Assembly: GCA_034769895.1 (NCBI GenBank)
Contig: CM068367.1
Coordinates: 113,816,654 to 113,880,653, forward strand
Length of the DNA stretch: 64,000 nucleotides
Direction: 5' to 3'
Source of the DNA: Magicicada septendecula
Taxonomy: Eukaryota; Arthropoda; Insecta; Hemiptera; Cicadidae
Part shown: positions 57,966 to 64,000 of the stretch, piece after piece
How positions within the stretch are numbered: position 1 is the stretch's first letter
Layout of the letters: each line of letters begins with the position of its first letter
Notes under the pieces: model-generated
Told to the model about the DNA's origin: nothing
Database searches by the model: none
What the model saw: the letters and a program-made list of their open reading frames with translations, nothing else
Translations under genes and position numbers: made by a program

Positions 57966-59292
57966 TGTGACGATTTTAAATGTATAAAAAATCGCACAGA
58001 TTAAAATTTTTTAATTTTAATAAGTAAGAGTATCATACACCCTTACCTATACCCAGATTCCTGAATCAACTTGAAACCTTCCAGTACCAACACGCCAAGA
58101 AAAGTATTAAGTAGTGAATAATAATAATAATTACTTAAATAATTAAAAATGCGACTAGAGAAATAAAGAAATCCCTAAGTCATAATAAAATAAACATAAA
58201 GTATTTATCTTCTAATTAATGAATAAATAATAATAGGAAAAGTACGAACTATTTTCTTAGCGCGTAAATACGCCCTAGCTTACTGAGCCCTCTTCCCTAA
58301 ACCGTACGCGCATTCGGCCGTAGAACGTCGCAATGAGTAGACGTGAGTTTTGGTGTTGTACACATATACGTATGTGTATGTTCTCTAGAAGTATATCCAG
58401 CGTGAAATCTTGTTATTGTGAATAATGTAGTGTCTAGAGTTTGTGAGAAAATATATAAATAAAATAGAAAAAGGTAGCCAACACATCTCTTAAAAACAAA
58501 ATCAAATGTAAGTGTAACATAGTTAACTACTAGACTGTAGTACTGCAAAGTGAGAACTATAACTGTAATTAAAATAAAGAAAATGTGAACTACAAGAATC
58601 TGCACTAAGAAAAGTGAAATTACAACCTATCTTCGGGAACTTCAAGTAAACAACCTATCTTCGAGAGCTTCAAGTAAACTAAAAATCAACCCGATGTAGA
58701 TACACCAAGAACAACGTACTCAACCCGTAGAAGACAACTGGAGATGTCCCAAGAATACAACAACAACCTCAGGTGATATCAAACCACAACTTTTGTAAAT
58801 TTCCCCTTAATAAGAAGTAACAAAGAACTTTAAAGAACTTTCGCAATGTAATGAACAAATTATCAGATTTGTATATTTTGTAATTTTGTAAGAAGTAATA
58901 GTAACCGTAATGTATATATTGATAAATTAATAATTTTGAGAAAATTGAGACCCGGATCCGTGGTATTAAAAGCAACAGTTATATGAACAAATTTTGATAT
59001 AACAAGAATAATATAATTAAGATCTTTGAAGCAGTAAAAGCGCTATTTACTAAAATAACTTTCTTTAAAATCAGGAATAATGTTTGATTAATATTTCAAT
59101 CGCAATAAAGAGATGTTTTAGCTAATACCTAGTGAGTGAATAAGTTTATGCAAACCTTGTCAGTTTCCTATATCATACTTGTTTTGTAATTTGTTAGTAA
59201 GAGTTTTACTAACAACGGCAGCTGGTTTAGTTTACTGGTAAAGAATTAAACTAGTTCCCGATTTTTGTGTTGTCTTGCCAAGGGGCGGCACA
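57966..59292 (+). repeat. Gypsy-2 3' LTR
   Basis: Same length as the 5' LTR, ending GGCACA at 59292, and followed directly by the second ACGT. Confidence 0.95.
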
Positions 59293-59770
59293 ACGTCCTT
59301 TACTTCGAGTTCTGCTCTGATATCTTTATTCCTTATTCTATCTTGAAAAGTATAATTTAAAGTATTTCGAAGAACTACGCACTCTGAATCTTGCCGCTTT
59401 CCTTTTTTGTCATGACCCACGCCTCACTTGCATATGGCAATGTGGGTATTGCAATTGTCTTATAAAATTTAATCCTTGTGCTGTGTCTTGTTTTATTTCT
59501 ACGATTTATATGAATCGTACCACATATATTCCTAAATTTATTTATCTTCTCGTGTATATTATATTCAGATTCATAGCTTACTGTACAGCCGAGATATTTG
59601 AAACGGCTCACTTTTCTAACTATCTTAGTCCTCACTGGATATTTACTTTTAAAGGCAATGGCTTTGGTCTTTCGTATTGAAATTGTCTGTATTTACATGC
59701 TCTCAAAATGTTGTCAATGTATATATTAAACAAGGTTGGGCAAACACAGAATCCCTGCCTTAATTGAATA
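59293..59770 (-). mobile_element. LINE remnant, upstream part (right of Gypsy-2)
   Basis: The minus strand encodes LRQGFCVCPTLFNIYIDNIL, then KYLGCTVSYESE, a KFYKTIAIPTLPY box, EAWVMTKKE and QDRIRNKDIRAELEVKDV up to the junction. These are non-LTR reverse transcriptase motifs from the palm to the C-terminal part, in broken frames. The catalytic DD region between the two palm pieces is missing. The frame resumes left of Gypsy-2 at 50464. Confidence 0.75.
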
Positions 59771-60244
59771 TTTTATGTAATTATACAACGTTTAATAGGC
59801 TATCTTTCTTTCTATCTTAATTATATACTGACATAATGAAAATTGTGCTGTAAAAAGTATGTAGTAAGATGTTAAATGTATAAATTACCTCTATTTAGTT
59901 TATTTACAAGTAAATAGACCTACGCAGAAAATTTTTATTTTTACGTTACTCGTCAAAAAATTGATCACTGATGATGCGACTCGTCGCCCGGTAGGTTCCT
60001 GAATCCAAGAGTGGCCCTCAAGTGCTTCTAAATTGAAAACCACCGATTTAGGAGATTTAATCCCATAATTTGTTTTGTTTACTTTAAGTTATCAAATGAT
60101 TTTCTTCTCAATGTACGATTTATTTACATGTATAGAGTATAAGTAACTTAATGCGCACTCACACCCGCTCACACGGGCGCGCAGACGCGACAGTAACAGA
60201 AGAGACGAAAGAGAAGAAGATGTTTACCAAAAGAGGAAAGTCAT
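59771..60244. other. Spacer with possible hAT end
   Basis: No gene seen. The reverse complement of about 59985-60045 reads GGTGGTTTTCAATTTAGAAG followed by GAGGGCCACTCTTGGATTCA, which resembles hAT terminal sequence, but no partner end was found. Confidence 0.35.
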
Positions 60245-60720
60245 TTAATCATCATCGTCATCTTCTTCTTCTTAACGGTTTTAGGCTTTAGCGCCCTGTT
60301 CCTATTCCACAGTCCACATTTTCTTAGGTCTACCAATTTTTCTTCTGCCTCTAGGGTTGTAATCTTTCGCCATCTTCGGTATTCTACTTTCTTCCATTCT
60401 ATGTAGGCCTATGTGTTGAAATCAATTTTCGTCTGTATTATTTAATCCTTTCATTAACTGCAAAAATATTTAAATCACTTCTTATCTCCTCATTTCTTAT
60501 AGCCTACGATCTCGTCTATTAAGTTAAACCTTTTAACTGATCTCAATTATTTCACTTCTGCTGTTTGTATCTTCTGTTCATCTTTCTTGTTTATGGCCCA
60601 AGTTTCAGAACCATACCGTAGTGTAGGTATTGCAATTGTTTTATAACATTGTATTTGGGTGTCTTTTCTACATTTATTTTCCAACGTTCTCCAAATCGTT
60701 CCACACATTCTTGTGAAAAA
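60245..60720 (-). mobile_element. LINE reverse transcriptase 3' remnant
   Basis: The minus strand encodes RMCGTIWRTLENKCRKDTQI, a CYKTIAIPTLRYGSETW box, NKKDEQKIQTAE and, after frame changes, GRRKIGRPKKMWT. It ends in a GAA/GAT trinucleotide tail (plus-strand ATCATCATCGTCATCTTC, about 60250-60267). It appears to be the same family as the LINE broken by Gypsy-2 (shared YKTIAIPTL box). Confidence 0.75.
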
Positions 60721-60934
60721 CTCGTCACTTTATATTCTATATCTCTGTCTTGACCATAATTAAGAAAGTAATTTAATAATAATACAGTATATATTATTTG
60801 ATGACTTTAAACGCCTTTACTCTAACCCGGGAACTGTACGGAAAGAAAAACCTTTCCAGAAGTGCGAAAGGCCGCCACTGTAGCACTGTGATAAGGCCGG
60901 TGATCATGTTGGAGTGGAAACAATGTGCTTTCAA

Positions 60935-61406
60935 AATTTGGAACCTCTTCTTAAAATTGAACAAAGAATTCTTTGGAAAATTTATGGACCCAAGGAAACA
61001 GAAAATGGGTATAGGCATAAACCCAAATAAGACCTGTACAGGAATCTGGAAGATCTAGAAACGGCTTTCCGAAGGAAAAGATTGAGATTCCTTGGACAGA
61101 CGGTTTGGATGGATCGGTCCAGATTAAATAAACAAATTTTCAACTATACGTATTTGGCAACTTTCCAGTCTGAATGGATACACCAGACAACTCAAGGAGG
61201 AAATGATGAAACTGGGTATCTATTTTAACGACTGTGTCGATAGAAATACATACAGAAACAACATTCAAAATCTTGAGGTTCTCTGCGGTGAGAAGAAGAC
61301 AAGAAAAGGAAAGGAAGGCGGCGCATTGTGTGGAAATGCGGGCCTTCTGGCAGGAGAAGAAAAGGAAATGGTATTCGCGTGTTCCACGGCTGGCCTGTTC
61401 GTGTAA
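60935..61406 (+). mobile_element. LINE reverse transcriptase C-terminal remnant
   Basis: The plus strand carries LKIEQRILWKIYGPKE, RRKRLRFLGQ, a KQIFNYTY box, NTYRNNIQNL and finally MRAFWQEKKRKW, spread over two or three frames with stops. This order is known from LINE ORF2 C-termini. The 67- and 76-codon ORFs at 61203-61464 are its overlapping frames, not genes. Confidence 0.68.
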
Positions 61407-62084
61407 AATAAAATATAAATATTATTTAAAAAACCTTTTTTTAAATATTAAATATTATAAGTAAGAAAGTCAGTTAATAATAATATATATTATTTGAAAA
61501 TGTGTTCACCTAATGTTATTACATAAACGGCGTCTCACGAGTCGTGTAAGAGCTTGCAGCCATACTGTTGCAAGAACAACACTACATTAAATACATACAG
61601 AAGCAGGAGCGTTGTAATCTTGTTAACTGTATTGTCACAGTGCAAGAGAAAACATGGCAATAGACAAACAGTCATAGCGTTGACACCCCCCACACAACAT
61701 GCACCTCTACGTTGTTTAATGTTAACAGACAGCAGCAACGCACTTGGCAAACAATTCACATTTACTGCTACGCTTACAGCGCCTGAGAGACTGTTCTTTA
61801 AAACTATAAAGACACCTCACAGTACTCTACGCTTGCATAAAATGTCTTTTTCCTTTCATTATCTACCTCATTTTTCTCTTTATTTTTATGTTGCCTCTCT
61901 CTTTCCATGTTCAAGTCATGGAACATGAATACTTGGATACCTTTTTGATTGGGGTGGGAGAATAGGTCAGGATATTTGAAATCGTGTTAGATAAGCAAAC
62001 TATGTACACTGTAGAATAAAGAACAGACTTATAGCCAAAGATAGAAGTAAGTAATAAAGCAAAACTACAGATATTTAAATCTGT
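61407..62084. other. Spacer, nothing recognised
   Basis: The ORFs at 61535-61759 (-) and 61554-61928 (+) overlap on opposite strands and show no domain, signal peptide or repeat that I recognise. Confidence 0.5.
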
Positions 62085-62530
62085 ATACCTACCAAAAATA
62101 ATGTATGGAGCAAAAGGTTGGACTATCCTTGGCAAACACGCAAGTAGAATAACAACATCAGAGTTGAGGTTTCTCAGTCGAATAATAGGAAAAACAAGGG
62201 GAGATCGCATTAGAAATGAAGAGATCAGACGAAATTTGGGAGTAAATCCCCTGGTGAATTAGCTGGAGGTGAGGCAATTTAATTGTTTGGGACATGCAAG
62301 TAGGTCAGACGAAGCAAGAAAAATAAAACAGTTCCTTGAAGTAAAGCCGGAAGGTCAGATAGCAAGAGGGAGGCTAAAGATGACATGTCAGTCATACATT
62401 GAGAGATTGGGACAGGTCAGTGGGAAGAGTTTACAGTAAATGTAGGCTAGTGCATGGACAGGAATAGATGGAGGCGATGGACGGAGGCTCTCTGTAACCC
62501 GACGCTGAGAGGCAGAAGGGCTAGATAAAA
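62085..62530 (+). mobile_element. LINE reverse transcriptase C-terminal remnant
   Basis: The plus strand encodes YGAKGWTILGKHASRIT, LRFLSRIIGKTRGDRIRNEE, a CLGHASR box, KPEGQIARGRLKMT and GRRLSVTRR before an A/G-rich tail (AAAAAAGAAGAAGG, about 62526-62539). Several stops interrupt it. It is a different subfamily from the YKTIAIPTL fragments. Confidence 0.75.
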
Positions 62531-62664
62531 AAGAAGAAGGAGCCTTTCTCTTTTCCCCCATAAAAATGCACGCACGTGCGCGAGTAAGCGCGCGCGGCCC
62601 CCGCCCCCACACACACACATTTTCTCTATCTCTATTCCTCTGTCTGTCTGTCTCTGTCTGTCTG

Positions 62665-62668
<4 letters not shown>

Positions 62669-62743
<75 letters not shown>
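62669..62743. repeat. (TC)n microsatellite
   Basis: About 37 TC units preceded by CTGT-type repeats (62638-62668) and a short CA run near 62609-62618. It accounts for the low-complexity ORFs on both strands here. Confidence 0.97.
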
Positions 62744-62746
<3 letters not shown>

Positions 62747-62798
62747 CCTCAGTCTACAAGGAAAGAACACAAGAATTACCTTAACATAAGAATTACCC

Positions 62799-62840
62799 AG
62801 TGGCGTATCTAAAATTTGGCCTGGGGGGGGCCGGTCGAGT
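62799..62840 (+). other. Possible DNA-transposon (hAT-type) terminal sequence
   Basis: CAGTGGCGTATCTAAAATTT followed by a G8 run resembles hAT-type terminal inverted repeats beginning CAGTGGCG. The adjacent GAATTACC could be one copy of an 8-bp target duplication. No matching opposite end was found in the window. Confidence 0.35.
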
Positions 62841-63648
62841 TGGATTTATGAAAAATCAAAAAGAAGTTAAGACTAATCAACGTTACTACCTTTAAAGTGG
62901 CTGAAAATCGTGTGATAACCTCCTGAAATCAGTCTCATAAAGTAAACGGCAATAAAACAGTTAAAATACGCGTTATTGAAACATGGTTTAGAAGATACTT
63001 ACGCACTGAATTGGTTTTCCTGTATATAACATTTCAAATGAATACGCAAATGCTGTGTAATAAAGCTGTGTGTAAATTTAAAAATGTATATTTATATATT
63101 TACATATTTTATATTGTTTCATTTATATTTGTATATTTTAATGTGCTACTATATTAGCGAACACAGCTGAAATATATAATAAAAATCGGCGGGGGCTGTG
63201 TCGGAGCCACGGCCGCAAATCTTCAGAGCGTAGAATACGTCTGTGTGCTTTAGGGTTGCTAATGTGTTATGAATAAAATGAACAAACACATATTTAGTTT
63301 TACAAAGTACAAACTGATTTTATTTGCAAAATCATCACACAAGTTAATTAGTTGGTTCAAGCAAGACTTTATTTATAATGGGCCTATGATAGGAGAAGTA
63401 GCTGATATAAGGTAAGATATCAACGCTGATGTTTCGTGAAAGTCAAATCGATGGTGGTGTAACCTAGCGTAGTCGGTGGCATCATCAGAAATACGTATAA
63501 ACGTATATTTTATAATCGCAAAATATATAGACCTAGGCCTATCTGTATAAAAAATTACAAAATATATCAATACAATCGCATAGTAAAAACATTAAAAACT
63601 GCAGGAACGGATAAAGGTATAGTTCCGATGCTGCTAAATATCATTTGT
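62841..63648. other. AT-rich spacer
   Basis: No gene recognised. The minus-strand ORF at 63373-63570 has no identifiable domain. It overlaps a CTGATGATG...GAAAC stretch (63426-63480 region) that lacks an intervening stem. Confidence 0.45.
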
Positions 63649-63876
63649 TTATTTACTTGTTACTATGGTAATTAATTCTGGTCTCCATGGTGTTGACTCG
63701 ACTTCAGTGTTTATTTCCTTGTCTTTTAAGCGTTGTCGGTAAATCCTCTGACGTTCGGCATTGGTCATTTTGGGTTTTTTGAATTCCCCATGATTTTCTC
63801 TACTCTCCTGTATGCGTCTACGATACTTTTGAGCACGTTTAGCATCCATATACAGCGACATTTTGTCCGAACACAC
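63649..63876 (-). CDS. Small basic ORF, unknown (75 aa)
   Basis: It begins at an ATG (63874-63876) and is strongly basic, with two similar Arg/Lys-rich segments: AKRAQKYRRRIQES near residues 12-25 and NAERQRIYRQRLKDKE near 38-53. It therefore looks like a doubled basic alpha-helical motif of a nucleic-acid-binding protein. It could be an exon of a host or transposon gene whose remainder is outside the window. I cannot name a family, and there is no supporting neighbour. Confidence 0.35.
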   Translation of the reverse strand: MCSDKMSLYMDAKRAQKYRRRIQESRENHGEFKKPKMTNAERQRIYRQRLKDKEINTEVESTPWRPELITIVTSK

Positions 63877-64000
63877 GATTTTTACAACTTGAATTACGAT
63901 TATTCAAACCTCTTAATAATAATGCCGCTATTACGGTACACTATGTAGATAGTACTCGATGAGACAATTTTAACGACACCGCACTCAACGTTCTATCGCA

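Larger units (their letters stand above)
50465..59292 (+). mobile_element. Gypsy-2: complete, apparently young Ty3/Gypsy element (8828 bp)
   Basis: Both LTRs are 1327 bp (50465-51791, 57966-59292), begin TGTGAC and end GGCACA, and differ at about four sites. The target-site duplication is ACGT (50461-50464 and 59293-59296). The order is 5' LTR, primer site, 780-bp leader, gag, pol in the -1 frame, polypurine tract, 3' LTR. Both ORFs are intact with all catalytic residues visible, and no env follows. Near-identical LTRs and open frames suggest recent insertion and possible competence. It is unrelated in sequence to Gypsy-1: different LTR length, primer site, Gag type and opposite strand. Confidence 0.95.

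Noticed and set aside
59966..59990. CTGATGATG followed by GCGA/TCGC stem, a third hammerhead-like core
   Set aside because: The required GAAA after the stem is absent.
63426..63485. Minus-strand CTGATGATG ... GAAAC, another hammerhead-like core
   Set aside because: The ~46 nt between the two boxes form no stem adjoining them.

Overview
The window reads as AT-rich, repeat-dominated nuclear DNA of an insect or close arthropod. The grounds are two Ty3/Gypsy LTR retrotransposon families, a primer-binding site matching animal tRNA-Lys(CUU), a tRNA-derived SINE, several 5'-truncated LINE tails and long CT microsatellites. A large hemimetabolous genome (cockroach, orthopteroid) would fit, but nothing here fixes the order. 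I recognise no intact single-copy host gene. ORF starts were judged by eye; several computed starts are GTG or TTG, so they are not real eukaryotic starts.

Layout. 1-9960: a complex satellite built from ~570-bp monomers, with a 3332-bp, six-monomer higher-order repeat present in two nearly identical full copies plus partial ones. 9961-14585: AT-rich spacer holding diverged local duplications, a promoter-like spot next to the satellite edge, and a hairpin motif resembling a hammerhead core. 14586-43404: the main object, a 28.8-kb tandem array of one Gypsy family on the minus strand, LTR-internal-LTR-internal-LTR-internal-LTR. A single 4-bp target-site duplication (CTAT) brackets the whole array. 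The three internal regions carry the same disabling stops and frameshifts. Variants in the four LTRs show that the two middle LTRs are recombinants between the left and right outer LTRs, at different breakpoints. This is the signature of unequal LTR-LTR exchange.

43405-50464: spacer with a diverged relic of the left-hand satellite, a SINE with perfect 11-bp target duplications, fragments of DNA transposons (helix-turn-helix fragment, hAT dimerisation domain, possible Helitron), LINE tails, a CT microsatellite, and a ~750-bp stretch of different composition rich in homeodomain-like TAAT cores. 50465-59292: a second, unrelated Gypsy element on the plus strand. It looks young and intact: 1327-bp LTRs with about four differences, ACGT target duplication, complete Gag (506 aa) and Pol. 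A heptamer A AAA AAT followed by a stem-loop just before the gag stop suggests -1 frameshifting. Its primer-binding site pairs with the 5' end of initiator tRNA-Met rather than with a tRNA 3' end. It is inserted into a degenerate minus-strand LINE, whose two halves flank it. 59293-64000: LINE remnants on both strands, a second CT microsatellite, a possible hAT end, and a small basic ORF.

There is no cellular pathway to reconstruct. The window records transposition, nested insertion and recombination-driven amplification, with one element (50465-59292) that may still be competent.
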